Position numbers and translations under genes: made by a program
Shown here: positions 29,348-39,624 of the stretch, one piece after another
Layout of the letters: every line of letters begins with the position of its first letter
Position numbering within the stretch: position 1 is the first letter of the stretch
DNA from: Nanobdellota archaeon
GTDB lineage: Archaea; Nanobdellota; Nanobdellia; Pacearchaeales; GW2011-AR1
Reading direction: 5' to 3'
Assembly (NCBI GenBank): GCA_021799535.1
Contig: JAJZAH010000003.1
Coordinates: 1 to 64,000 of the forward strand
DNA: 64,000 nt
Notes under the pieces: model-generated
The model's input: the letters and a program-made list of their open reading frames with translations, nothing else
Database searches by the model: none
Told to the model about the DNA's origin: nothing

Positions 29348-30346
29348 TTAATTTTTAGCAGGTTTCGGTTTTCTTTCCACTATTCTTACCAGACGTGCTT
29401 CATCTGGGCAATCAGATGAGTCCTTATAGGATATTCCTTTTATCGGCCCTGCGAAACGAGAGGATGTTCCATATAAGAGAACACATTTATTATCTATCGT
29501 TGACTTCTCCCCCCCAAGCCATCTGTGATAATTAATATTTACAAGATAAACGGGGTCATAAAAAGTTCTTGAAACATTGGCAGTTATCCAGTTCAACGGG
29601 GCAAGCACGCCCTGAACGAATTCTGTTCCCGCGATAGCTTTCAAAATCTCGGGCAAATTTTTATTTGTCCTGTCAAGGTTTAGGTATTCCATATGTTTTT
29701 CTTCATATTTACCCCCTCTTTCTCTTATCATTGAATGCTCCATCTCGGTAACATTGATTCCATAATAATTGCTGGGTATTGTGGGAATTTTTATCTTTTT
29801 TTCAATATCCGGAACTCCGGGAAAGTGCGTTATAACATCTTGAGATTTTCCATCTTTTGATTTGCCATGTTCTATAAGACTGCTGGTCATAAACCCTTTA
29901 GGGAACATGCGATCATTGAAGTAACAGCCAAGAAGGTTTTTGAAATGGAGTATGTCACTTTCATAAACGTCCACATCCCTTTGATACGTTGCTCTGAAGG
30001 TCACACCTGCAAGTTGGCTGCTCGGAAGAATCCATTCCTTATCTCTAGTTTTTTCAATCCATCTCTCACCACTCCAATGATCACTTTCATCAAGATAAAG
30101 GGTCGGCTGTTCAGACCAGTCAACTGTCCAAAGTTGGTCGTCCATATCCAGATTATAGAATCGGAAAAAGCCCCGCTCAAAACCTTTTGAGTTAAAGTGT
30201 CTTATCGCTAATTCCCCTTTTGCTTCGTCTCTTGCGATGTACCTCTCAAAGATCTCAGGAAACTTTTCCTGAGCATACCATTTGAATTTGCTTTCATTCT
30301 TTACTATATTTTCTATCTCTTTTTCATTCATAAGAAGGTTAGTCAC
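29348..30346 (-). CDS. Hypothetical protein divergent from TrmB-family regulator
   Basis: 332-aa intact ORF, no recognised domain. Confidence 0.5.
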   Translation of the reverse strand: MTNLLMNEKEIENIVKNESKFKWYAQEKFPEIFERYIARDEAKGELAIRHFNSKGFERGFFRFYNLDMDDQLWTVDWSEQPTLYLDESDHWSGERWIEKTRDKEWILPSSQLAGVTFRATYQRDVDVYESDILHFKNLLGCYFNDRMFPKGFMTSSLIEHGKSKDGKSQDVITHFPGVPDIEKKIKIPTIPSNYYGINVTEMEHSMIRERGGKYEEKHMEYLNLDRTNKNLPEILKAIAGTEFVQGVLAPLNWITANVSRTFYDPVYLVNINYHRWLGGEKSTIDNKCVLLYGTSSRFAGPIKGISYKDSSDCPDEARLVRIVERKPKPAKN

Positions 30347-30369
30347 AAAGAAGTATTTTTTATTTTGTA

Positions 30370-30384
30370 GTCCAGTAACTGGAC
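30370..30384. promoter_or_regulatory. Palindrome GTCCAGT-A-ACTGGAC (TrmB operator candidate)
   Basis: Perfect 7-bp arms in divergent intergenic region, followed by AAAATATTTAAA. Confidence 0.75.
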
Positions 30385-30418
30385 AAAATATTTAAATGTG
30401 AGAGACCATTTGCTAGGG

Positions 30419-31177
30419 ATGGATGAAAACATACTGAAAAGGCTTTTAATATCACCTTCAGAATGGGAGGTCTATGAAATACTTCTCAGGATTAAATCAG
30501 CGACGGCAGGTAAGGTCGCAAAAGAAAGCAGGTATTACCGTTCAGCTGTCTATACTGCTCTTGACAGGCTCTATAAGCGCGGGCTTACTTCAAAATCAAG
30601 ATATGGCAACAGAACAATTTACCAGCCTTCACTCCCAAAAGAAATTCTTGGAATTCTCAATGAGGAAAGAGATAAGATCTCAAAGGAGATAAAAAATTTC
30701 AAGAGGATAATACCTGAATTAATGTTGCATTCCAGCAAGGATGAAAGCAAAACTTCTTTTTTCACATACTCTGGAACGCGCGGGATAAGGGCTTTTCTTG
30801 ATCTTCTTATAGATACTGGAAGGAAAGGAGATTGTATATGTGCTCTTGGGATTCCTCCTGAGATGCGTTCTATTCATGGGGGATATTTTAAACAATACCA
30901 CAGAGAAAGAATTAGGAAAGGGATAAAAACCAGACTCATTTTCACACAAGAAGCCCTTAAGGAAAAGTATAAAGAACCGGCAAAACTAGTTTCAATGAGG
31001 GTTTTACCAAAAGGTGAAAGCTTCCCGACAGAAATTGTTATTATGAATGACTTCACAGGGATAATTCTCCCATCCTCGGAGCCTGTCGCGTTTGCGATAA
31101 AAAGTAGAGAAATAACAAAAAGTTTCCAAGGATACTTTAATATGTTATGGAAAGATGCAAAACCCATAAGGACTTGA
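30419..31177 (+). CDS. TrmB-family transcription regulator
   Basis: N-terminal wHTH (LLISPSEWEVYEILLRIKSATAGKVAKESRYYRSAVYTALDRLYKRGL) and C-terminal effector domain. Confidence 0.88.
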   Translation: MDENILKRLLISPSEWEVYEILLRIKSATAGKVAKESRYYRSAVYTALDRLYKRGLTSKSRYGNRTIYQPSLPKEILGILNEERDKISKEIKNFKRIIPELMLHSSKDESKTSFFTYSGTRGIRAFLDLLIDTGRKGDCICALGIPPEMRSIHGGYFKQYHRERIRKGIKTRLIFTQEALKEKYKEPAKLVSMRVLPKGESFPTEIVIMNDFTGIILPSSEPVAFAIKSREITKSFQGYFNMLWKDAKPIRT

Positions 31178-31180
31178 GAA

Positions 31181-31199
31181 TTTTTGTCCAGAACAAAAA
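31181..31199. promoter_or_regulatory. Inverted repeat TTTTTGT-CCAGA-ACAAAAA
   Basis: Shares half-site TTTTGTCCAG with the palindrome at 30370 (reverse strand); precedes the 31218 ORF. Confidence 0.65.
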
Positions 31200-31217
31200 A
31201 CTTAAATATTTCCAATT

Positions 31218-32018
31218 ATGAGTCAGTTCATGGCATTGACCATTGAAAGCTCAGGCCGCCAGTTCTGCCCGATAAACTTAAAAGATTCAGAAGCGAGGCT
31301 CAATAAAAAGTATGGTATAAAACTTGCTGAATTAAAAAACGGAGAGTTAAGCGGGTTCCTTGGAGATCTTGAGGCGAACATCCCATTCAGAGGCGGTTAT
31401 AACCAACCACTGGGCGAGATAAATGAAAAGATAATAAAGAGATATGATAAAATCCCGGGATTTTGCTCAATGCTTCTGGAGAATAACACAGACATCTTCA
31501 GGCATTCTAAAATCATATATGAAATTAGCTATAACCATTATGTATTCGGCAAAGAGTCTGACATGAGGAGTGACCAGGACTGCAAATTCCCGTCGGGATG
31601 CTGCGGTAGGTCTGCAAAAAATCTCTTTCTGAGCCTCATGGAGAAAGGGTATGTAAATTCATCCTTTTTATATAACCCCTTTCAGAACCATGCTTATGTA
31701 GGTTTACCTTTTGTTGTGAAGGAAAATAACAAGACCGGATTCATAATATCGGATCCCACTTCAGACCAGCTTTTCGACTGCGAAGAGAGAAAAATAAGGA
31801 ATAATCTTTTTGTAGTCTATGGCACAAAATGGGAATACAAAACTGACTGGAAATGCGGGGCGGATTTGTACCCATTCGCTTCTAACAATTCAAAATTCTC
31901 CAACCTTTATACGCTAAGAGGAGATGTTGATCCGTCCATAAATGAAGTTCAAGACATGGAAAAGTTTTTTTGCGAGGTTTTCAAAAACCCCGTCGGGGTA
32001 AAAGCGCACTTTCTATAA
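31218..32018 (+). CDS. Uncharacterised protein, possible papain-like cysteine hydrolase/transglutaminase fold
   Basis: Ordered Cys-His-Asp candidates: CCGRSAKNLFLSLMEKGY...FQNHAYVGLPF...GFIISDPTSD. Confidence 0.4.
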   Translation: MSQFMALTIESSGRQFCPINLKDSEARLNKKYGIKLAELKNGELSGFLGDLEANIPFRGGYNQPLGEINEKIIKRYDKIPGFCSMLLENNTDIFRHSKIIYEISYNHYVFGKESDMRSDQDCKFPSGCCGRSAKNLFLSLMEKGYVNSSFLYNPFQNHAYVGLPFVVKENNKTGFIISDPTSDQLFDCEERKIRNNLFVVYGTKWEYKTDWKCGADLYPFASNNSKFSNLYTLRGDVDPSINEVQDMEKFFCEVFKNPVGVKAHFL

Positions 32019-32039
32019 AGTGAACTAGTGAATTCCCAG

Positions 32040-32420
32040 TCAATTCCTGCTGAACTCGATTTTCATCCTGGGGGCCGGCAGCTGAAACATTTCTGCCAAT
32101 TCTCTTATCTCAGGACTGAAAGGTCCGAATTCGGAAGCGATTCTTATCTCTTTTTCCAGGCCCTTTATTGCGACATAATTTCCCTGAATCATAAAAGATG
32201 CATTGTAAGGGCTATCTTTATCCAAGCTGTTCAGGCGAGCGCCTGACTCGCTGATGAATTTACTTGCATTTGTGAACTCCTTCCAGGTGATTTTTTCATA
32301 ATAATCAAAAGACGGGTCAAGAACCTTTTTTGTCCCATCAGCAATGTAAAAAAGCAGCTCATAAGCATACTGTCCTTCATGATTTTCATCAATGAAACCA
32401 GCCATAAGAATTTCCCGCAA
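32040..32420 (-). CDS. Hypothetical protein
   Basis: Intact ORF. Confidence 0.4.
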   Translation of the reverse strand: MREILMAGFIDENHEGQYAYELLFYIADGTKKVLDPSFDYYEKITWKEFTNASKFISESGARLNSLDKDSPYNASFMIQGNYVAIKGLEKEIRIASEFGPFSPEIRELAEMFQLPAPRMKIEFSRN

Positions 32421-32564
32421 TCAGCATTTAAAAAGATTATTGTATTTTTACACACTCAGCTTTATACACTTTTCGTTCGGATAAGACTTTAACTTTCTTA
32501 TTGTTCAACAGATAAAACCTGTCTGCCAGCGTCAGATTTTTAAGCTATATGACTTTGTATCAAT

Positions 32565-34307
32565 ATGGTAAGCCAAAATTTACGACAGCCAATAGTCACG
32601 GTCGCAGGACATGTAGACCATGGAAAGACATCAATCTTGGACGCACTTAGAAGTTCGTTCGTGCAGGAAGGTGAAGTAGGAGGGATAACACAGAAGATAT
32701 CTTTCACATCATTCCCTGCAGAAAATCTAAAGAAAGCCTGCCCCCTAGTTGAAAAATCGGGCATAAACCTCAGGATTCCTGGGTTCCTTTTGATTGATAC
32801 TCCTGGTCATGCAGCATTTTCAAATCTCAGGAAAAGAGGGGGGTCGCTTGCTGACCTTGCGGTTCTTGTGATAGACATAAATGAAGGGATAAAACCTCAG
32901 ACTGCAGAAGTCATCCAAATCTTAAAAATGAACAAAACCCCCTTCGTCATTGCCATGAATAAGATAGATAAAATAACTGGCTGGAGAAAATTAAATGACG
33001 ACCTTAAAGAGTCCGTTGAGGGTCAGAATGAAAGGGTAAGAGAAAATTTTCTTGAGAAATATTACACTATTCAGGGAGCGTTACAGTCTTATGGCTTTGA
33101 AGCGGATCTTTTCTATAACATAAGCGATTTTACAAAGAATGTCGCAATTGTTCCATGCTCTGCCTACACAGGGGAGGGGATACCAGAACTTATATTCATG
33201 CTTGCCGGCCTCTCTGAAAGATTCCTTTCGAAAAAACTTGAACTCCATGATGAACCAAAAGGCGTTACTTTGGAAGTTAAGAAAGACAAATCCATGTCAG
33301 CTGTTGAAGCGATTCTATACGACGGGAAACTCAAAAGGACAGATGAGATAGCGGTCGCGTCATTTTCAGGAGATCCAATAATAACAAAAATAAGAATACT
33401 CGAAGAGATAAAACCTGTATCAGATAAGTTTGAAGTGGTTGAGGAAGCAAGAGCTTCCACAGGCATAAGAATGCAATTCACAGACAAAACAGAAATACTT
33501 CCCGGGATGCCTTTTGTAAAATTTAAAAATAATCTTGGAGAAATAAGGAAAGAATTCAGAAAAGAGATAAGCGACCTTGTTAAAACCGAAAGTCATGGGA
33601 TAATTGCAAAAGCAGATTCATTAGGAAGCCTTGAAGCCTTGATGATCCTGTTAAAACAAAGCAATATCTCCGTTGTGAGAGCTGGTATAGGGGATATAAG
33701 CAAGGCGGATATAATAAATGCGAAAGCCAATCTCGGCATAAACGAACTTGACGCTGTGATTGTAGGGTTCAATATAGGAATGTCTGAGGAAGCAAAAGAT
33801 CTTCTTGGGAATATGAAAGTCATCACTGGGAATATTGTTTATAAGATAATAGAAGACCTTGTCACTTGGAGGAAAGAAAAGCAAGCAGAAATTGAAAAAA
33901 AGAGAATAATGGGGCTCTCGACAATATGTAAAATCGAACTTTTGCCTCAGTATGTTTTCAGAAACACAAAACCGGCAATTTTTGGCGTTCGTGTGTCAGG
34001 CGGGAAACTCATAAGAGGCCTCCCGATGGTCGATGAGAATGATGAAAAAATCGGTGAAGTCAAGAATATACAGTCAGAAAAAAATTCAGTCGAAGAATCA
34101 CATGAAGGCGACGAAGTCGCGATATCAATTCCGAATGTAAATTATGAGAGGCAGCTAAAGGGGAAAAGATTCCTTTATTCTAATATTGGAGAATCACAAT
34201 TCAGAAAGTTCAAAGAAAATAAAGACCTCTTGACAGGTTCTGAGATGAATGTTTTGAGGGAGATTGCAGGGCTCAAAAGGAAAACTAATCCCGAGTGGGG
34301 AGTTTAA
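32565..34307 (+). CDS. infB: Translation initiation factor aIF5B (IF2-like)
   Basis: RQPIVTVAGHVDHGKTSILDALR; FLLIDTPGHAAFSNLRKRGGSLADLAVLVIDINEGIKPQT. Confidence 0.96.
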   Translation: MVSQNLRQPIVTVAGHVDHGKTSILDALRSSFVQEGEVGGITQKISFTSFPAENLKKACPLVEKSGINLRIPGFLLIDTPGHAAFSNLRKRGGSLADLAVLVIDINEGIKPQTAEVIQILKMNKTPFVIAMNKIDKITGWRKLNDDLKESVEGQNERVRENFLEKYYTIQGALQSYGFEADLFYNISDFTKNVAIVPCSAYTGEGIPELIFMLAGLSERFLSKKLELHDEPKGVTLEVKKDKSMSAVEAILYDGKLKRTDEIAVASFSGDPIITKIRILEEIKPVSDKFEVVEEARASTGIRMQFTDKTEILPGMPFVKFKNNLGEIRKEFRKEISDLVKTESHGIIAKADSLGSLEALMILLKQSNISVVRAGIGDISKADIINAKANLGINELDAVIVGFNIGMSEEAKDLLGNMKVITGNIVYKIIEDLVTWRKEKQAEIEKKRIMGLSTICKIELLPQYVFRNTKPAIFGVRVSGGKLIRGLPMVDENDEKIGEVKNIQSEKNSVEESHEGDEVAISIPNVNYERQLKGKRFLYSNIGESQFRKFKENKDLLTGSEMNVLREIAGLKRKTNPEWGV

Positions 34308-34597
34308 TCTAATGCTTTTGTAATAGGCTCAAGAGCATAGGGAATATCAAAACTGTAAGGACAAATGACTCCCTCACCAATCTTATCCACTCCTTTTGGA
34401 TGTGAAGCCTTGCATCTTTGTCCGTGCCCGCCAGTATTGTAAGGACAATCAATTATACTAGAGAGATCATTACTATTTGGAGATTTGTAAACTTTAATTG
34501 AAACCTCTATGGGTTCTGTCAAAACTTCAGATCCCTTTTTATTCCTTCCACCACATTTGATTGGAAAATTCTGCTCTACATAATCTTCGACATTCAT
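34304..34597 (-). CDS. Hypothetical Cys/His-containing small protein
   Basis: CGGRN...CPYNTGGHGQRCKASH...CPY may bind metal. Confidence 0.45.
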   Translation of the reverse strand: MNVEDYVEQNFPIKCGGRNKKGSEVLTEPIEVSIKVYKSPNSNDLSSIIDCPYNTGGHGQRCKASHPKGVDKIGEGVICPYSFDIPYALEPITKALD

Positions 34598-34661
34598 TTA
34601 TTATTATTTCAAAATTTAGTTTAAAATAATTTTGTCGTTTGGAAATATATTTTTACTAATA

Positions 34662-34835
34662 TCAATGCACCAGTCCTGACAAAGCGCCCCCGAGGTAATA
34701 AGCCCAGAGGATTATTGCAAGAACAGCTTTCCAGAAAGCGAGTTTCAAAAAACCTACGGTGAAAAGCCATCCGGCAATCCAAAAACCCGCGAAAGAAACT
34801 TTCACTGTGTTATCGCATTTCCAATCTTTAGCCAT
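34662..34835 (-). CDS. Small membrane protein (57 aa)
   Basis: Reverse-strand ORF MAKDWKCDNTVKVSFAGFWIAGWLFTVGFLKLAFWKAVLAIILWAYYLGGALSGLVH; absent from the track because it is short. Confidence 0.6.
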   Translation of the reverse strand: MAKDWKCDNTVKVSFAGFWIAGWLFTVGFLKLAFWKAVLAIILWAYYLGGALSGLVH

Positions 34836-34853
34836 CCTTACGATTAATTTATT

Positions 34854-35753
34854 TTACTTTATGCTCCTCATCCTTCTTTCCTGAAGAGCCTTTTTCCTTT
34901 TCTGTCTCCTGTAGAACCAATACCCTATAAGGATCGCAATCGCAACTATAACAACCCAGGTGGCGGCCGAGCCTGAGTTAGAATTTGAAGCTGTGCTCTG
35001 GAAAAATTTGGAATCGTAGTTCACAGTTTCATTTACACTTCTCCTCACGCCTGCTATATCTGTGTAAGAAAGGGTCAGGTTGATTTTCCCGCTTGTGGGA
35101 ACCAAAGAAAAATCAGCAGTTGTGTACTCGTTAGAGCCAAGATCCCCGACTATGTTCACATTTGAGCCTTTCATCTGGATATTATTCTGTTCCGGTATTT
35201 CCATGGTTACCGCTTTGGCATCAACGTTCGCGGTGTTCAAAATTTCAAATGTAAGAGTGTTCGTCAAAGAATCATAATTCTGGACGTATACTTCAAAACT
35301 TGCCCTTGAGTTTTGGATTGAAACATTGAATGTCTGCGACAAAAGCCCTTGAGAGGACGTTGGAGAACCTGATCCTGGTGAATAATAAGCTGTAATTGAT
35401 GCTTCACCGTCGGGAGCACCATTGTTGACATTGAGGGTATAAGGGATTGCCCAGTTATTATTGTAATTTTGAGTATACGTGCTTCCCTGCAGGATTCTGA
35501 CACTATCATTTTGTGTGAGTGAAAAAGCGTAACCTGGGTCTAACCTGAAATAAGCACCATTGCAGTCAGGATTCTGGACGTTGCTAACCTGGAACAAAAG
35601 CTTAACTGTATCTCCCTGAACAGCAGGATATGGATCCTGATTTACAAGGGAGACCTGGAGACTGCATGAATTTGAAATAGAGGCTGCAAAACCCCCCCCA
35701 ACGCTAAGGATAAAAACTCCCAGTATGAATAAAAATATGATACTTTTTTTCAT
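34854..35753 (-). CDS. Secreted or surface protein with signal peptide, Ig-like repeats and C-terminal TM (COG1361-like)
   Basis: N-terminal signal MKKSIIFLFILGVFILSVGGGFAA; beta-rich NTANVDAKAVTMEIPEQ; C-terminal TM plus RRQKRKK. Confidence 0.7.
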   Translation of the reverse strand: MKKSIIFLFILGVFILSVGGGFAASISNSCSLQVSLVNQDPYPAVQGDTVKLLFQVSNVQNPDCNGAYFRLDPGYAFSLTQNDSVRILQGSTYTQNYNNNWAIPYTLNVNNGAPDGEASITAYYSPGSGSPTSSQGLLSQTFNVSIQNSRASFEVYVQNYDSLTNTLTFEILNTANVDAKAVTMEIPEQNNIQMKGSNVNIVGDLGSNEYTTADFSLVPTSGKINLTLSYTDIAGVRRSVNETVNYDSKFFQSTASNSNSGSAATWVVIVAIAILIGYWFYRRQKRKKALQERRMRSIK

Positions 35754-36025
35754 ATTAAGATTAATCAAATTTTGCTTTTAAATGTTTTTATACAAAAGAT
35801 TTCTAAACAAAAAACTTTTGCTCTGTGATAGACAAACCGGCACTTAAAGCTTGAAAAGTTTTGGGCAAGGTTTACAGAGATGACTGCGATATCAGTGATA
35901 AGTTCTCAAGGTGTCAGTTTTTCAAAGATTATTTCCATATAAAGCCAGATTGGAACTAGTTTTTAGGATTTATCTGCCTGGAAAAATTCATGCTCCATTT
36001 CGCAGATCTTGCGGCTTTTATTCGC

Positions 36026-37231
36026 TTACTCATACCTCAGCGAATCGACAGGATTTATTCTCGACGCTTTTATAGCGGGTATGACTCCTGATATAGCTCC
36101 CGTAATGACTGCGAATAAAATGCATCCGATGAAAAGCCAGGGAGTGTAATATGGGGCCAGAAAAGACCAGCCCAAGCCAGCAAGAATGTTTTTTGCAATT
36201 TCAGTCGCGACAAAACCAAGCAAAACACCCAGAACCCCTGCGATAAAACCAAGAGATGCGGATTCAAAAAGAAAAATCCCAAAAATCTCGGAGTTCCTTG
36301 CGCCGATAGATTTCAAAACCCCTATCTCCTTAAACCTTTCCAGGACAGAAGTTATCATTGTATTAGCAGTGTTTATCCCTGAAACAAGAACAGAGATAAG
36401 AGCTATGAGGACAACAAAACCAATTATAATATTAAGCGTCGAAGAATATGAATCAACCAAACTCTGAAAGGACTGGACATAAAAATCCTCCTCCCCCTTC
36501 GTCTCATTTCTTTCATGCCTCAGGCTCCTTTCCACGTTTGATATGGCCTGATCAATGTTCTTTATGTCGACGCGAGCGACTATCTCTGCATATGAGTTTT
36601 TGTTCGGATACATCGTCTTAAAGTAGCTGTTGGTAATGTAAATGTTAGAATCATCTCCAGGATTGCCAATAGGAGCCAAGAACCCTACAACTTTAAGCAA
36701 AGTCCCGTTTATTTTTATCTGATCGTTCACGTTGAGCCCCTTTGAAAAAATCTTTCCGTCGACCATATAATTATATCCTAATATGACGCTTCTCGTGTCT
36801 CCGGGCTGAAGAAGTCTCCCCTTTTCAAGCTGCGCATTAAAAGACTGGAGTATGAGGGAGCTTGAGGGGTCATATGAAATAAGGTAAGCATACTTGGACT
36901 GGTCGCTTTTAGTGACCTGTGCGGCAGTCATGTAAATCCCTGAAGCTTCAAGCACTCCGGCGGAACTTTTTATTGCGTTCAGATCCGTATCATTAAAGAT
37001 AATAGTGCTAGATCCTGTGGCCCCTGCAAGCCCTTTCGGCATTATTATGACTTTATCCATTGCTCCTGAGACCGATATAAATTTTGTATAGTTATAAAGC
37101 CCCATCCCAAAACTGAGGAATATAAAAATTGTAGCAATTCCGACGAGAATTGAAAACACGGTCAGGAAGCTTCTGCCCTTTTGGTGTTTCAGGTTTCGCA
37201 GAGAGTAACGGATTGTTTCTGAGTTTATCAT
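36026..37231 (-). CDS. MacB/FtsX-type ABC transporter permease
   Basis: LRNLKHQKGRSFLTVFSILVGIATIFIFLSFGMGL; MITSVLERFKEIGVLKSIGARNSEIFGIFLFES. Confidence 0.93.
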   Translation of the reverse strand: MINSETIRYSLRNLKHQKGRSFLTVFSILVGIATIFIFLSFGMGLYNYTKFISVSGAMDKVIIMPKGLAGATGSSTIIFNDTDLNAIKSSAGVLEASGIYMTAAQVTKSDQSKYAYLISYDPSSSLILQSFNAQLEKGRLLQPGDTRSVILGYNYMVDGKIFSKGLNVNDQIKINGTLLKVVGFLAPIGNPGDDSNIYITNSYFKTMYPNKNSYAEIVARVDIKNIDQAISNVERSLRHERNETKGEEDFYVQSFQSLVDSYSSTLNIIIGFVVLIALISVLVSGINTANTMITSVLERFKEIGVLKSIGARNSEIFGIFLFESASLGFIAGVLGVLLGFVATEIAKNILAGLGWSFLAPYYTPWLFIGCILFAVITGAISGVIPAIKASRINPVDSLRYE

Positions 37232-37686
37232 TTCAGTTTTTTCTCCATATAGATCTCTTTTATCTTATTAGGGCCGGATATTTCATAGACTGATTTTATC
37301 CTCTTGAATCCGCATTTTTCGTAAAATCTTTCGGAACCGATATTACTTCGGACAGTCAATTTTCTTAAACCACTCCTTGTGGAATAATTTTCTATTTTTT
37401 CAATCAGCTTTTTGCCGATTCCCTGCCCGTGAAGATCGGGATTCACAAAAAGTTTCATTATTTCATTCTTTTTGAAACTTATATAGCCAACGACCTCACT
37501 GCCAACCAAGGCAACGTAGCAAATCCTTCCCTTGGATTTTTTTAAGATATGTGCGGAATCCATTTCCTTGATCCACATTTCGATTACTTTTTTCGGATAA
37601 TCTTTAGAGGTGACTTCCCTATCATTTCTTTTTATCAAATCACAAACCTCTTTTGCATCTTCTTCCCTGAACTTCCTTGTTTTCAT
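37228..37686 (-). CDS. GNAT family N-acetyltransferase
   Basis: KLFVNPDLHGQGIGKKLIEKIENY; GSERFYEKCGFKRI. Confidence 0.88.
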   Translation of the reverse strand: MKTRKFREEDAKEVCDLIKRNDREVTSKDYPKKVIEMWIKEMDSAHILKKSKGRICYVALVGSEVVGYISFKKNEIMKLFVNPDLHGQGIGKKLIEKIENYSTRSGLRKLTVRSNIGSERFYEKCGFKRIKSVYEISGPNKIKEIYMEKKLK

Positions 37687-37687
37687 C

Positions 37688-38902
37688 TTATTCTTTTAAT
37701 GCCTCCACTGGGTTCTGGCTCGCTGCCCTCATGGCAGGGATAATCCCTGCGACGCCTCCTATGAGGAAACTTCCGACAAGAGCGCTTATTATCAAACCTA
37801 AATTTATCATGATTGGAAGCTTTCCGTTTATCAGACTGTTAATTGAAACGGTTCCTATGATACCAAGCAATTCTCCTGCAATTGCTCCTACAAATCCACC
37901 CACAAGGCCAAGAAGGCTCGATTCAATGAAAAACTGTGCGAATATCTGTGCATTTGTAGCACCTATAGACTTCATTATCCCAATGTCCTTTCTCCTTTCA
38001 AGAACTGAAGTAGTCATTGTGTTTACTATTCCTATTGCTCCTATGAAGATTGATATCGACGCAACTATGACTATGAAAATCTGCACGCCTCCCAGGACTT
38101 GGTTCACCTGTGCGAGACTAGCCTCTGGGGTGGAGATCTGGAAATTCTCTGAATCTTTCTTTACATTCCTCAGCCTCAACAAGAGATTCTCAATATCGTT
38201 TTTTGTTTTATTGATATTATTCTTGTCAACCGGCTCAACCGCGATTAGGTCAACTTTATTGCCATAGTTGGAAATTGAGTTAAGATCATTCTGGTTCATA
38301 TAGATAACATTGTCCAGGATAAAGCTCCCCTGCTTTGCAAGGATACCGATGACTTGGAAGGTTTTATTTTGCACGGTTATTGAGTTTCCCGGAACAATAG
38401 CTTTTCCAAACCCGCTTGAGTCAGTTCCAAACTTATAACCTAAAACGATCTTCCCGATATCTCCGTCTTTTAGAAGTCTCCCAGATTCTGCTTTTGCACT
38501 AATCTCTTTATACACAAACTGCCTGTCAGACCCAGATGGCACATTTGTCGCATAAGTGAAGATGGCTTTTTTATTGAATATAGCCTTAACAGGAACTATA
38601 TCTCTTCCAACCGCACGCTTTACGCTTGACAATTTTTCTATCTCATTAAGGTCATAAGTTGTTAGAGGGACAACAGCACCACTCCCTGGGGGGCCATTCG
38701 ATACCCCGCTTGCCTGTACAGTCAATAAATCCGTTGAACTGACACCAAATTGGCTTGAAACTGCAGCTTGAAGACCATTTCCTAGGGAGATCAGTGAGAC
38801 AACAGCTGTTACTCCTATGAATATCCCGAGCAAGGTCAGCCATGAACGAAGACCCCGGTGTTTTAGATTTTTGAAAGAGAGAACAAATGCATCCTGAATC
38901 AT
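37688..38902 (-). CDS. MacB/FtsX-type ABC transporter permease
   Basis: SFKNLKHRGLRSWLTLLGIFIGVTAVVSLISLGNGLQ; VLERRKDIGIMKSIGATNAQIF. Confidence 0.94.
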   Translation of the reverse strand: MIQDAFVLSFKNLKHRGLRSWLTLLGIFIGVTAVVSLISLGNGLQAAVSSQFGVSSTDLLTVQASGVSNGPPGSGAVVPLTTYDLNEIEKLSSVKRAVGRDIVPVKAIFNKKAIFTYATNVPSGSDRQFVYKEISAKAESGRLLKDGDIGKIVLGYKFGTDSSGFGKAIVPGNSITVQNKTFQVIGILAKQGSFILDNVIYMNQNDLNSISNYGNKVDLIAVEPVDKNNINKTKNDIENLLLRLRNVKKDSENFQISTPEASLAQVNQVLGGVQIFIVIVASISIFIGAIGIVNTMTTSVLERRKDIGIMKSIGATNAQIFAQFFIESSLLGLVGGFVGAIAGELLGIIGTVSINSLINGKLPIMINLGLIISALVGSFLIGGVAGIIPAMRAASQNPVEALKE

Positions 38903-38963
38903 ATTAGTTTCACCTCAATAAGTAGAGAAATATCCGGATTATAAACTTGCCCATTTTTGCGTA

Positions 38964-39578
38964 TCAACTTTTCCTATTTATCGACACAAATGATGCGTAA
39001 GTCCTTGAAAACTGGATAATTTTAAGATTATGGTTAAGAATTATCTCTTCCATCTCCTTTTTTGTATAACCTCTGACGAAGGTTTTGTGTATGCCGTTTT
39101 GTATGACAAAACCATCATTGTATGGGATGCCTTTCTTTTTTGCAAAGTTACATTTTATTTCACTCTTGTTTCTGAGGGACAAGACAAGATACCCACCACT
39201 TTTTACCAGTGAGATAGCTTTATTCAAAACCTCCTCTCTTTGGTTTTCAAAAGGCAGGACCTGAAGGACAAAGTTCAAAAGCACAGCATCATAATCACTT
39301 TGCACAGGAGCGTCGGACAAGTTTTGTATTTTTTGGATAAGTAAAGGGTTTATCCGTCCAAGCTGCTCCGGAAGATCAATCGCGTCGACAATCAGACTAT
39401 TCTCTGCAAGGTAAACCGAATCTCTTAAGAATCTTCCGCATCCATAATCCAAAACTTTCCTTATCCCTTGTCCAACGAAAAATGGGAGGACCATCTCTTT
39501 CGTCGCCTTGCTGGGCTTTATCTCCCTTGATGTTGAGGCATAAACAAATTCCTCAAGACTGATTTTCACAAAGAACAA
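38964..39578 (-). CDS. SAM-dependent methyltransferase-like protein
   Basis: RKVLDYGCGRFLRDSVYLA; LSLVKSGGYLVLSLRNKSE. Confidence 0.8.
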   Translation of the reverse strand: MFFVKISLEEFVYASTSREIKPSKATKEMVLPFFVGQGIRKVLDYGCGRFLRDSVYLAENSLIVDAIDLPEQLGRINPLLIQKIQNLSDAPVQSDYDAVLLNFVLQVLPFENQREEVLNKAISLVKSGGYLVLSLRNKSEIKCNFAKKKGIPYNDGFVIQNGIHKTFVRGYTKKEMEEIILNHNLKIIQFSRTYASFVSINRKS

Positions 39579-39624
39579 GCAGAAAAGAGACTTTTTAAAG
39601 CAATTCGCATGGGGGTTATGAGAA

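Noticed and set aside
35769-36025. 257-bp intergenic gap between ABC permease and surface protein as an ncRNA
   Set aside because: No convincing stem-loop or box motif found by eye; left unannotated.
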